A DNA stretch of 64,000 nt from Amoebophrya sp. A120. Taxonomy: Eukaryota > Sar > Dinophyceae > Syndiniales > Amoebophryaceae. This document shows positions 10,801 to 20,700 of the stretch, piece after piece. How positions within the stretch are numbered: the stretch's first letter is position 1; each line of letters opens with the position of its first letter. Under the pieces are notes generated by a model, which ran no database searches, was not told the DNA's origin, and saw only the letters and a list, made by a program, of their open reading frames with translations. The position numbers were made by a program, and so were the translations under genes. The stretch is taken from NCBI GenBank assembly GCA_905178155.1, contig CAJINV010000007.1, positions 3,299,800 to 3,363,799 of the forward strand, in the 5' to 3' direction.

Positions 10801-13800
10801 CTGTCGAAGTCAACTGGAGTGGCTTTTTCCTCCTCGCTCCTGCAAGGGAAAAGCTTCAGGACAGTTGTTCCGGACGACTACCGGAATATCAATGACAGTA
10901 TCCGAGAATGGAACCTGAGTAAGAACGTGGCGCAGATGCAGAAAAACCTGCCGCGGTCCTTCACGGCGTCGAAAACGACCACGTCGGACGGCGGCGGTGC
11001 GAACTACAGCCAAGTGGACGAAGACCTCGTCCAAGTTTTGTCGGAGTACGTTCAGGAGATTAAAAACGCATACGCAGCAGGCGAAACAACTAGTATTAAA
11101 GCGGGCTCGACACCAGCAGGTGCTGGTGACAGCTCCTCTGGAGTGCCAGTAGTAGACCTGCAGCCAGGAGACACAGAAGTAGATTTGGACGAATTGGTTC
11201 TCGCAAATAGTACGACCGCTGGAGCAGCGGGTTCGAAAGAAAGCACTTTTTCTTCGAGGATGTTTTACTTTCCGAAGAAGCGGACCTTCTCCAATTTGAC
11301 CGAAAAGCGCACACAGGACCTGTACCGCGAGAAGCGAGAACTGGAGGAAAAACTCCTGAAAACCGTGATGCGACGGGTGATGATGGAAAGAACACGCGCG
11401 AAGGTTAAGCAAAAGAAGGTGGAGGCGGAGGACCACCTACAGAGCGATTCTCGAACAATAGCGACCAGGAATTTGTTGTCCTCGCGCGAGTTGTTTTCAA
11501 GAAGAGCGACATCTTCGTCAAGGAGGCCTGGCGTTGTGGAGCGGTTGGAGCGGCAGAAAAAAATGAGCAACGAGAATTCCAGGAGCGTGGTTGAAGACGT
11601 AAGTAGAAGACCAAAACAGCGGGAACGCACCACTTATCGTGCAGCAAGAGACGGGGATGAGCAAAGGGCCTCCATGAACACGAGGAGAAAAAGCAGAAGT
11701 AGCTCACCCGAGGAGCAGACTTCAAGTCATGATGATCTTGCGAAGGATTACTACCACTCGCCTTCGCGTGCGTCAAGGGACGAGAGGCTCACGGCGGACA
11801 TGACGGTTGTTTCGCCGAAAATCTCCCGGGTCTTGAAGACACCGCATCGGTGGAACTCCAGATTTGGGGTGCAAAACCATAGAGTTTCTACGGGCAAGCT
11901 CTCCACGTCTGTGTGTCCATCCTCGCAGAAGTCCTCGCACAAAGGAGAGTATAATTCTTCGGGCCGTGTGCAAAACTACGACGGTTCTCTGCGCGATCAT
12001 TTGATTGACCAGTACGCAAAAATGCGGACGTCATCAAAAACAAGACAGAATAGCAGTGCAACGGATCTAGGAGCTTTCGCACAGCTTTCGAAGGCCGAAA
12101 ACACGAGGCCGTGGTCGTGGCAGAGGGTTCCTAGACTGTCAGCCGCCGCAAGAAATAAGGACTCTGCGGATCATGCTGTTGATAGAGAGTCGGCCTCTGC
12201 TGCCGAACAGAGAAGTTCAACTCCTCTTGCTCTTTCTGACCACGATGGTTTCGGTCAGGTGCTGAAGCTGCAACACGAGGAAGAACTACGCATGGGTCGA
12301 AGCGCCGGAACATCAACCCTGGTTGAGGCAAACACAAGAACCACGAGAAACATGCACAGCACCAGCCGTGAAAGTATCCTGGCAGCGGAACGGCACAGCA
12401 GTACTAGAAGAGATAGTGAACAAACAGTGAATAACAATAACTCTATGTCCAAGGCGGACTTAACACAAGAACCGCTAGTCGACCGTGCGAAGTTGACCAC
12501 ACAATATAGTACCTCGCCACCCTTCAGCACGAAACCGAGGCAGAGCGAAACCGTCGTTCCGGCTAAGCTGTCTCTGCACCTGCCGCAGGACAGGGACGTC
12601 GTGGAGATCAGATATTTGGACGGGAACTATCCGCCTTCGGACGATCTGTATTCGGAGCCGTCGGACATGCTGTTTCCCTCGGGGCGGGAGCAAGAGGACA
12701 CAAGAACTCAACATGTCCTCGAGCCTGGAACCTTTCGCAAAGAAGCAGTTTATGCAGGCGAACGAAAGAGAAGCGCCCAGGAATCGCGGGGGAAAACACA
12801 CGACCTAGAGCAGGTTGAGCACGACGAGAACAAAAAGAAGTCCCCGACCCGGCATCCCTCACGACTGAATTCGCGTCAAAACACGTTTTCCGCACCACAC
12901 AAGCGCAGTCGCTTTCTGTCCAAGAAGTTCGACACGCATAACGAGTTAGCTTCGCAGGCAAGCCTCGCGCTAGCAAAACACTCAACTACCGAAGTAAATA
13001 AGAGCACCTTTTTCAGACCACCACTAGTCCAGCTGCAGCCGCTACCCTCCACGATCCAAATTCCGGTTTTGGAGGACGATGAGAGCGCTTTGGAGGACCA
13101 GCACAACCAGCTTGACGATCTCGACCGAGACCCCCGGCGCACGAGCCAGATTCTCGCGGACATGCATCGCAAAATCGAGCACTTGGGTTCGCTGGTGAAC
13201 TTTGAGGAAAAGACCATCAAGCGCCTGAACACATTCCACCACAGCAGCGCCGGGTCGGTCGGGTCGCTGTCCATGATCTGGGAGCAATTAGATTTCGCGG
13301 AGGATGACGAGGAGGGTGATCAAGGGGAAAATGGAAGAAACGGCGGAACTACCAAAATGCCTGCTTCGCGGGCAAGAAATTATCGACGTTTAGTACAACT
13401 ACGTCACAGCCGCAGCACCGCAGATTCAGAATTGGAGGCGGCAGGAGAGGATCATCAGGACGACCACGAAATTGTAGAGGGGGCGCACCACGACTACACT
13501 GGTTCTGAAGAACACCAGCATCACCGCTCTATTCCGACGGAGCAACATGGGCACGAGCGACCTGACCACACGCACACCACACTCTCCCACAGTCGCGCTT
13601 CCAGTCTTGAGCACACAACAAGCCAACAGCCGACGGTCAGTCACGTTCCGAGTAAAAATGGAGATGTTTTTGACTACACATCTGAGGCAGAGAAACGACT
13701 TGCTTTGGTGGGCGGGTCAAACAGAAATCAAAACCATACCACGGCTTTATCGAGCAAGGGGAATGATTTTCCGAGCAGCAAAGATCAGTCAAGCTCGAAG

Positions 13801-16314
13801 TCGAGCGCTGGCACTCAACACGAACGAGGTCATACAACCGCGGTCATATCGTCATCACCTACCCATTACGAAGCACACCGAACGGTGCCCTCGCATCTGG
13901 TGCACACTACGGCAGTCGAGCGAAGTTTGTTGGACCACAGTCACGATAGCCACGGTGCGCTCTCGGGAAGCGGCCAGCGCAGCGGGCGCGCGTCTTCATC
14001 CGGAAGAGACAGTCACAGTGGGAACAAGAAAGCTGCGAGTAAAACTTCTAGTTCGAAGATCGCAAAGGAAGTGCCAGCACCTCCAAAGCGCAGTACAACA
14101 TCGCAAAGCAGTAAGGAGAGCCCGAATTATACCAGAACCAGCTCAACTACCCCGATTGATGTCGTGAAGCAAAACGCGACCGCGGTGACAGCTGCTGCTG
14201 CAACTCCCAAACCCGCTGCGATTTCGGATAAAATTAATGGCACTTCTACTGCCTCCAGGCCATTGCAGCAATCAAAAGGCGAGAGCTCGAAGGAGCTGGC
14301 GAGAAAGGGCAGTGCGGCACCAGGCAGAGCAGTACACGCGCACGGCATTAACGGTAATGGCGTGCCGCCACTTCCGCTGGGTGACATGCGCACAAACTAC
14401 GGAAAGAACAAAGCTCCTTCTACAACGACGCAAGGCCAGCCCTTGTTGGACAGATCCGTCGACACGCCGCAGGGTGAAAAGCACGCAAAACAGAAAAGAG
14501 CTGCTGCCACCACTCCCACCCCTCCTTCCGATATTAGTGGAACGCCCCGGACGAAAATAAAACCCTACTCAGAAGCGGACCTGGAAGAGGTAGACAAAAT
14601 ATTGAAGCGAAAAGTTGTCCACGTCGGTGGGGAAACGGACGTAAACAAAAACCTGCACGAATTCGAGCAGAAACATCATTTCGCTGCGGTAGAAAAAGCT
14701 AAGCGCGATACCGTTGTGCGCAGCAGCATTGTTGGAAGAGGATCTTCCTCTGCTGGTGCATCCACGTCCACAATTAGTACGCCTGCTGTCCAGATGAAGC
14801 TCCTGAACAAAGCCCCCAGCACGACCGCAGCACAGCAGGCAAAGCCAATGCAAAGTGTCTCCGCTGGTGGTAGGTCGAGCGTCGCCTCCTCCGCCGCTTC
14901 TGGACGTGCAGCGGTTACGGATAAGGCAAGCAACCCTAAGCTGCCAGCTGCTAAGACAGCAACAGCAGGCAGAACCTCGTCTTCAGTAGCGGCACCTGCA
15001 CAGTCTCCATCTGTCGGCGTCAAAATGAAAGCCGCGACCTCAAGCGCGACCGTGCTGTCAAAGGCGGCTATGACTCCTGTGGCTGGAACTGCAGGAAAAA
15101 CAAGTACTAGCGGCATCGGGAGTAAAGCGCCAGCAGTGCAGCTACCCACTACGTCTCAAACTGCGGCACAAGCATCAGTTACTCCTGCCAAGTCAATAAA
15201 GCCTGAGACTACGGCGAAACCTCCATCGGCGTCAGCAACTTCAAGACCACCTAGTGCGCCGGTCGGTGCTGCGACTTCCGCGAAGGCGACCTCTGTGACT
15301 GCGGATCGTTCGTCGAAAGCAGCCTCTGCACCGAGCAAGTCAGCTACCTCTGCGGCCAAGACAGCTGCAGCTTCAGGCACCTCCGCTTCTGGGAAGCTGG
15401 CGACTAGCTCTGCAGCAGCAAAACAAGCCGCGAACTCCAAAACGCCAGCCGCCAAGAATGGACCGGGTCCTCCTTCCGTTTCTAGACCTTCTTCGGCCAA
15501 GAGTGCCGTGCCATCGTCGGCAAAGAGTGTGCAACTGTTCATGACGGAACCCGAATCGGATCGGAGTTGCAGTAGCAATTTCACCCGCTCGTCGAGTTCT
15601 AGTACAACTTCTGCAGTAGTGAAGATGTCTTCACGAGGAGGACCTCATGATGGTCCTCTTCGCGGCGATATTTTTGCAACTTATGCTGGTCCAACCGAAG
15701 AACGGGACCAAGTCGTTCTAGTAGATCTGTACGGGCAAAGAAAGAACAATCCGGACGACTGCGACACCGAAGGAGAATGGTCTGAGGAAATCTGCGAGTC
15801 CTGCCAAACCATGATACCCTGCTCATCTGTAGGTTGCGAGAATTTGCCCACACAGGAGGTGGACCATTATTTCGAAGACGAGGCGCAATACCTCTCCGAT
15901 CCCGAGCCACGCGACCTTCTCCCTGCTCCGACAGCGCTGCTGCGTGACGACAAGAGAAGCAGAGAGACAACCAGTTCTCACGTGGTCGTTCGACCCAACA
16001 TCGAGTACGAGCAGGCCGACACGGGATTTCTCTCCCGGATCGACAACGACTGGAGCACTCTGGGGTTGCGGGAAAGCGCAATTGGCTCCAGGCACGCCGG
16101 ACCGGGCGAGCGGATGACGGAGGCGCGAAACAAGAGGAGTGGGATGTTTGAGGTTGTTGACAGTGTGCTCGTCAAGGGGGATGAAAAGAACTGTAGTACC
16201 GTTAGCAATAGCACAAAGCGCCGCAAGAGCAGTCGCAGCCCAGCTGCTCGATCTAGAATATCAGGTCAGTATGTGCGGGCGCCAGCGGCGGATCGTGATT
16301 TTTTTTCAAGTTGA
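7894..16314 (+). CDS. Giant low-complexity, mostly disordered protein (2,806 residues)
   Basis: A single open frame of 8.4 kb without introns, the longest gene in the window. Almost the whole protein is rich in Ser, Thr, Arg, Lys, Gln and Glu and is predicted to be disordered. A short charged segment around residues 1130-1180 (including EKRELEEKLLKTVMRRVMM) is the best coiled-coil candidate. Residues about 1700-1800 include IQIPVLEDDESALEDQHNQ and an acidic stretch. Residues about 2300-2550 are built of Ala/Ser/Thr/Lys/Pro repeats resembling histone H1 tails or microtubule-associated proteins. Near the C-terminus, ICESCQTMIPCSSVGC (from Cys2634) has C-x2-C-x5-C-x4-C spacing, a possible small metal site. 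A cytoskeletal or nuclear scaffold role is possible but unproven. The lack of introns contrasts with most neighbours. The ORF is certain; the function is unknown. Confidence 0.85.
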   Translation: MLASSRRKGRADRANDRRQAQRTRATTDRNSFQNNAAWQTQTQSTPDLQEQQPYLSNLALSLLYPNLLLPAQGQPEVVSAVQEEQGRRSGPSRNHHPATDLPQTSLTKAPVMMQKLPEQGESQSGSSSDQNDGNATSSTAYDTAQEDVDADPGGYIVRGPTSTTRNRSNKIKSEKMNKYKMSANDETSSDRRAASVLSPVRSRDQGRGRTSSNGVQVDRMSSTFSTSSILLEQAFVYNSDDVVRAFMELPATERDQLLQHPEHGLRIRQHMDVAGTPAGKNKKRGGFLPSEEDKILISNDEDYAGYGSLGLRVFSPRGRSDSPMAKTGNRATEEMLVQATAGMLREQGTKSDGAGRTKSRSPVPRVAHRKEVGARSSNQGNASPAPGVVGTSQRDQKDQPAALPENEKAHTGDREQQGPSQNVPGTAHRTSGNLTIERKTSLQSQQGATSQEQLPYGFLPAPAAAKANSISSRSEGRGAAAGASHLQKERRNNLGNADGQNNANDSLVAQTSPSKNEKPSTPATFAGNENPVSPDEADSKSVKEGRSAGTMTTESIVPLPGDTSDKSVYVVMKEDDLVRALTRVSSPSSTPAAVNDGIFTSSTIMIPGKNRYNALISRTTRKASTPATKGRAQTTTNLGGSRKMHSGPGAQPGRQELLRNAKASLDEDEEEKNAIPSYQEVEQQYLQRKMQPAPVVEPEFDTRVGGGSVLNLQTKPPAQPLFQAPHVPHAHVRSAATSPTPSPRAMMPSVMQKFDPSQRQGKTGAIERTLKASTATKSRAGDVAKKGSTAEELSKEAQRPGSVSESAPTRGEVLTSTGSTATKTEKPALASLMTRTTIAPRPQTQFVQAAPTMTSEMNVGSKATSSLVKSQETAVVTPSRISQQARSASTRSAPPTKRDRTSKEWRDERSASRALQGHEAPDVPLLPENYPQHLGFGLRFTRKQDLNTGGTTSSTIIGRAAGEEQSTAVLSKSTGVAFSSSLLQGKSFRTVVPDDYRNINDSIREWNLSKNVAQMQKNLPRSFTASKTTTSDGGGANYSQVDEDLVQVLSEYVQEIKNAYAAGETTSIKAGSTPAGAGDSSSGVPVVDLQPGDTEVDLDELVLANSTTAGAAGSKESTFSSRMFYFPKKRTFSNLTEKRTQDLYREKRELEEKLLKTVMRRVMMERTRAKVKQKKVEAEDHLQSDSRTIATRNLLSSRELFSRRATSSSRRPGVVERLERQKKMSNENSRSVVEDVSRRPKQRERTTYRAARDGDEQRASMNTRRKSRSSSPEEQTSSHDDLAKDYYHSPSRASRDERLTADMTVVSPKISRVLKTPHRWNSRFGVQNHRVSTGKLSTSVCPSSQKSSHKGEYNSSGRVQNYDGSLRDHLIDQYAKMRTSSKTRQNSSATDLGAFAQLSKAENTRPWSWQRVPRLSAAARNKDSADHAVDRESASAAEQRSSTPLALSDHDGFGQVLKLQHEEELRMGRSAGTSTLVEANTRTTRNMHSTSRESILAAERHSSTRRDSEQTVNNNNSMSKADLTQEPLVDRAKLTTQYSTSPPFSTKPRQSETVVPAKLSLHLPQDRDVVEIRYLDGNYPPSDDLYSEPSDMLFPSGREQEDTRTQHVLEPGTFRKEAVYAGERKRSAQESRGKTHDLEQVEHDENKKKSPTRHPSRLNSRQNTFSAPHKRSRFLSKKFDTHNELASQASLALAKHSTTEVNKSTFFRPPLVQLQPLPSTIQIPVLEDDESALEDQHNQLDDLDRDPRRTSQILADMHRKIEHLGSLVNFEEKTIKRLNTFHHSSAGSVGSLSMIWEQLDFAEDDEEGDQGENGRNGGTTKMPASRARNYRRLVQLRHSRSTADSELEAAGEDHQDDHEIVEGAHHDYTGSEEHQHHRSIPTEQHGHERPDHTHTTLSHSRASSLEHTTSQQPTVSHVPSKNGDVFDYTSEAEKRLALVGGSNRNQNHTTALSSKGNDFPSSKDQSSSKSSAGTQHERGHTTAVISSSPTHYEAHRTVPSHLVHTTAVERSLLDHSHDSHGALSGSGQRSGRASSSGRDSHSGNKKAASKTSSSKIAKEVPAPPKRSTTSQSSKESPNYTRTSSTTPIDVVKQNATAVTAAAATPKPAAISDKINGTSTASRPLQQSKGESSKELARKGSAAPGRAVHAHGINGNGVPPLPLGDMRTNYGKNKAPSTTTQGQPLLDRSVDTPQGEKHAKQKRAAATTPTPPSDISGTPRTKIKPYSEADLEEVDKILKRKVVHVGGETDVNKNLHEFEQKHHFAAVEKAKRDTVVRSSIVGRGSSSAGASTSTISTPAVQMKLLNKAPSTTAAQQAKPMQSVSAGGRSSVASSAASGRAAVTDKASNPKLPAAKTATAGRTSSSVAAPAQSPSVGVKMKAATSSATVLSKAAMTPVAGTAGKTSTSGIGSKAPAVQLPTTSQTAAQASVTPAKSIKPETTAKPPSASATSRPPSAPVGAATSAKATSVTADRSSKAASAPSKSATSAAKTAAASGTSASGKLATSSAAAKQAANSKTPAAKNGPGPPSVSRPSSAKSAVPSSAKSVQLFMTEPESDRSCSSNFTRSSSSSTTSAVVKMSSRGGPHDGPLRGDIFATYAGPTEERDQVVLVDLYGQRKNNPDDCDTEGEWSEEICESCQTMIPCSSVGCENLPTQEVDHYFEDEAQYLSDPEPRDLLPAPTALLRDDKRSRETTSSHVVVRPNIEYEQADTGFLSRIDNDWSTLGLRESAIGSRHAGPGERMTEARNKRSGMFEVVDSVLVKGDEKNCSTVSNSTKRRKSSRSPAARSRISGQYVRAPAADRDFFSS

Positions 16315-16784
16315 TCTTGATTTCCTCGAAACATGTTGCACTCTTTCACGAAAAACACAACCAAGCACCAATAAAGCCTGTCGATCGCAGCCACAGGTTC
16401 TGAAACGTGTACGATAGTTTTGCCTTTCGTGTTCGTGGTTTGAGGTCGTGGTTACATTGGATAAAAACATCGTTTCCTTATCGTTACAGGGCATTGACCC
16501 GAAGTCGACCAGAAGTGAGGGGTGGATTTAAAGTCGTATTTGTATTTGAATCGATATCGAAATCGAAGTTCGTTGAAAGAGTACTACACCGAGTCGATGT
16601 TGATTCTCTCTGTAAAAGAAGACTCACCTCGTATTGCAACTTTCGCAATCGCAGCTTTTCAGTTTTCGGTGATTCGTGGATTTCAATTTTACCTATCGGA
16701 AGAACACGACACCCGACGGAATCCACAGGATAATTGCAACTAGAGTGTACAACAAAAAAGTACCTGTTGATTCTTCTTTTCAAA
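16315..16784. other. Intergenic region
   Basis: About 470 bp of 3' UTR and spacer after the giant gene. Short frames on both strands overlap and have no motif. No repeat or hairpin was seen. Confidence 0.45.
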
Positions 16785-17096
16785 ATGGGCGGCGATTCGA
16801 TAAACGCTCAGACGCTGAGCAATCTCACCCCGGAGGAGTTCACGACGCCGATGCTGTGCTATGTCGTGAAAAAAACCAGTTCTGCCGGCACCGAACCGCC
16901 TCCGGACGCCGACTGCAGCGCCTTTTCCGAGCCGGTTTTAGCGGTTACCGCCGTGGTGCAGCAGCTTTATCAGAGAGTGCGAAACATGAAATTTGATGGG
17001 CGGTCGGTGAATGTAGCCTGTTCGTCCTCGTCCCGCTCGAACGGAGCGGAGCGGGAAGGATCCTTTTTGAAGAAAAGACCAAATAACTTCTTCTGA
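16785..17096 (+). CDS. Small hypothetical protein (103 residues)
   Basis: The frame starts MGGDSINAQTLSNLTPEEF and ends at TGA 17094-17096. The first 65 codons have the G+C-rich third positions typical of the other genes, and the text TTPMLCYVVKK and VTAVVQQLYQRV looks protein-like. The last 30 residues are Ser/Arg-rich. The start was chosen at 16785 because composition changes there and the upstream in-frame sequence is A+T-rich. It could be a complete small gene or the first exon of something not resolved. No family was recognised. Confidence 0.45.
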   Translation: MGGDSINAQTLSNLTPEEFTTPMLCYVVKKTSSAGTEPPPDADCSAFSEPVLAVTAVVQQLYQRVRNMKFDGRSVNVACSSSSRSNGAEREGSFLKKRPNNFF

Positions 17097-17714
17097 GATT
17101 CTTGTAAGGTGGAACTATGCTAAAGCTGAAGCTGTTGGACGTACGATGGAAAATGAAACCGCGTCTCATCTAGTTGTACTTATGATGTTTCGTGTCGTTA
17201 TGCATGGTCAGTGAGGAAGAACCGGAACGAAAAGCAAGAATTATGCGAGCGATCTTGTACACTTGCTCTTGCAGCGAAAGCGAAATCCGTATCCGGGTCG
17301 TACTGATCTGCCTTTATCGGTCGTATTTTACCAGGTCCACATTTTATCCCTCGTGGAATCAATCTTCAATTGCTGGCACTGTTGCGATTCGGGAAGCAAA
17401 AAAGAAAAACTCGCGTAACCTATGCATACTTCGTCGCACATACGAATCGTAATGTAAATGTCGTCTGCTCCGGCTCTATCGTCATCGTGGCTCTCCGTCG
17501 TTGTCGTAACTACCAACCTAGCTGTGTCGGTCGAGGTCATCGCGAAATGTCTTATTCACATGAAATAAAAAGCGACAAGCATAGCGACAAGCATGTATAC
17601 TCTCTACTCACCTTTGCTAGCTGTGCGGCCAGAGGGGGCGATGGTCTCCTGTTTACACGTGTTTTTTTTCTTGAAAGATTCGTATATTTAGTTAAGTAGA
17701 ACGAACTCACCAAA
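17097..17714. other. Intergenic region
   Basis: About 620 bp with only short overlapping frames. A T8 run followed by CTTGAAAG lies at about 17665-17682, just upstream of the next gene. No gene or strong repeat was seen. Confidence 0.45.
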
Positions 17715-20700
17715 ATGGCCCAGCAGCAGCAGCAGATTGAGTACGTGAAGCGTGAGCTTCGCGTACCGGCAAACACGCCACTGCCCCCCGTTCGCCAAAC
17801 CACGGTGCAAAAGACGGATGAGCTGTTTCATCAGGGCGACATAATTGTGCTCGTACATAACCAGAAAACGACGAACGAGAAGGACTTGAAGCAGGCGTGG
17901 AATGACTTAATCCCTTACAACAAGTCAGTCCTCGTTTACCGGGTGGATGGGGAGCACACCGTAGCAGCGCCCGGTCCAGCGGACCGCCTCGGCCAGCTGC
18001 CCCAGCATGCGAACCACGCAAGAGGGCAGAAGGTTTTACCGCAGATGACGTTGGAGCCGGTGAGGTTGCCGGAGCAAAACGAAAACCTGAACTTTTTCCG
18101 CGAAACGCTACTGAAAAAGGGGGGAACTAGTAGTGCTGGAACATCAAGTGCGATGATGAAAATGGAGCAGGAGCACCAGGGAACAGCAGAGCAACTTACC
18201 ACCGCGAGCGGAACCTCGTCATCTGGAGGCTCATCGTCTTCTAGCAGTGGCCCAGTTACCTCCTCCTCTAGTAGCTCGTCTTCTGGCGAAGAAAATCATG
18301 TGCAAGAAAATTCGAAAATGACAAAGGCATCTTCAACAACCTCTATCATGAAGAATTCCAGCCTTAAGCTCGCCGAAACCGACATGTACGAGCGGGAATT
18401 GAAGCCGAAACCGCGGGACGAAGTAACATTCAAAGTCCCCCGGCTGAATTCCGCCATGGCGGGGGGTAACAAAAATGCCGACTTATTTGCACCCTCTTCT
18501 AGTAGTAGTGCAACATCTACAACTTCAAGGCTTCCGCCGGGCGGCATGGTGGACGGCGGCGGTAGCTCCCTTGAAGAGTACTTGGCTGACCAGAAGACAA
18601 TGAAGGGTAGAAATCCAAATCCGAAACGGGTTAGCTTTCCGGCGAACGAGGTCGAGCAGGAGTTCCGCTTCACGGGGTCCTCGCCGCTGACCACGGATAT
18701 CAACCAACAGATGAGTCAGAATTTGACGGCGCAAGCCGTTTCGGGCAGCCCGATTCGGAGTATTCAAATGAACAAAAGGTATCCGCAGTTCCACAACGCA
18801 GATAGTACGAATTCTGCTGGTGGTGCAGCAGTTGTATCCACTGGGTCCTCGTCGGCGTCTATTAAGCCGGGTTCCCCGACAAAGCAGGAGGAAATCGAAA
18901 GGATCTGGACTGGTGCGGGATCTGCGGGGGGAGGTTCGTCTTCGAATCTCGGCATGAGTCCGAGCGAGGTGATGCTCTCGACCGCGTTCTCCCGGCCGCG
19001 GGTGCCAAAGTCGACAGTTTCGTCAAAACCCAGGATTGACCTGCCCACGCGGGAGGACGCGATGGCTGTCGGTACTGGTTTGTCTACTTTCGTATGCATG
19101 TTGACGTTCAAATCCGCTTATTGTTTGGTTTCGCTTGCCTAGATGATCGCTGTTCTTCTTTGTCGTGCATCAAAAATGCTGCCCGTGGTGTATAAGACTG
19201 AAACTGAAACACCCCATCTTCAGGTGAACTGCCTCCTCCCCTGCCTCCGCGGCACGTGACCCTTTATTCCCTGTCCGAAGAACTTCGCTCGCTTTCCTCC
19301 TCCGTGAAACTCCGACTTTCGCTGCTCCATCCCTCGCAGGGCGGGTTGGGTGGGGATATGAACCCCACGGAAAGCAGCGGGAGTGAAGATCAGTTCGAAA
19401 CGCAGAATCCGCAGAACAGCCAGAACAAGAACACGAAGGAGTGCCAGATGCTGGACGAAAGAGCGCTGTTATTGCTTCGGCAAGCGGAGCAGAACCTCGC
19501 GCTGAGTGATTTCAGCAAGGAATTGCGGAAAATTTCCCCCGATCTCGAATCCATTCTACTCCAAACCAACGAACTGACCACGAGTAACAACAGGTTATCC
19601 ACTTCCATCACGGAAAGGCTGGATTTCCAAAAACTGTTGAAGTTTGTGAAGAACTTGCAAAGCCGGAATCTCTACTTGGTCGACGAGTTCCAGAAGCAGG
19701 CGAACACGCTGCAGAAGCACTTGTTGCAGATTCTAGCCTCCACGCACCCGAAACGGCAGGCCGAGTTGGAAAGTCGGTGGAGGCAGAAGAACGCGCCGGT
19801 GGTAAAAACGACCGGGAGTCACGTGGACGTCGATATCGTTTCGCAACCGGACAAGTTGTCCGTGCTCCAAACGCAACTGTTTGACGTGGTTGAGGTTCTG
19901 CACGAGTTAAACAACACGATCAACAACAGTCACCAAGCGATCTACGATATTTTGCCGGATCGCGAAAAGCGGAAGCTGTTCACGCATTTGCCCCCCTTCG
20001 ACCGAAACGCGATTCTGCTATCCCCGTGGGAGTTGGCGGAACTGCAGAAAACGGGAACCGTAGCCTTGAAAGACGCGAAGCACGTGTCGATCCAGTTGAC
20101 CGCGCAGTTCCTGAACGCCTACTTGCAGAGAACCCATTTTGACGTCGCGCGGGATCTGGCTGGAGAACTCCCCGACGAGTTCGTCAGTCCCATCGACCGG
20201 GAGCTGTTGGCGAACGGGGATTTTTCCGTGTTGTCCAAAACGGTGCTGCCGATGCTGAAGCAGAAAGCGGACCAGGGGGTGGAAATGGAGCGCTTGGTGT
20301 TGCACAGCGGGCTACTGAGCTCGAAGAAATCCAACTTGCTAGTTGACGCGAAACAATTGGAGAAAACAATCGAGAATCAAAACAGCAACAACAGCAATCC
20401 AGACGACTTCTACACGGCACAGAACAAGCAGCAGAAAGCGAAGCTCGTTTTGCGGCAAGCAGCTGAAGAAGCGCGGGAGACGCTGGCGGCGAGGGATCGG
20501 CTGGCGGCTTTGCTGGACGGGCCGGCACGGAGTATGATTGCGGAGGAGCACGCGCCGGGCTTGCCTGCGGTCGTCGATGCGATAGAAACCGGGTTTAAAG
20601 GTATAAGTTTGTTTTGTTGTAGACTGTTGTATTCGTTTTTTACGTGCTTTGTCTGTGTCAGGTTTTGCAGGGGACAAATTATCACTGCCCGAACCTCGTC

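Noticed and set aside
14127-15584. Long minus-strand frames opposite the giant gene
   Set aside because: They are shadows of Ala/Ser/Lys-rich codons on the plus strand and have no features of their own.
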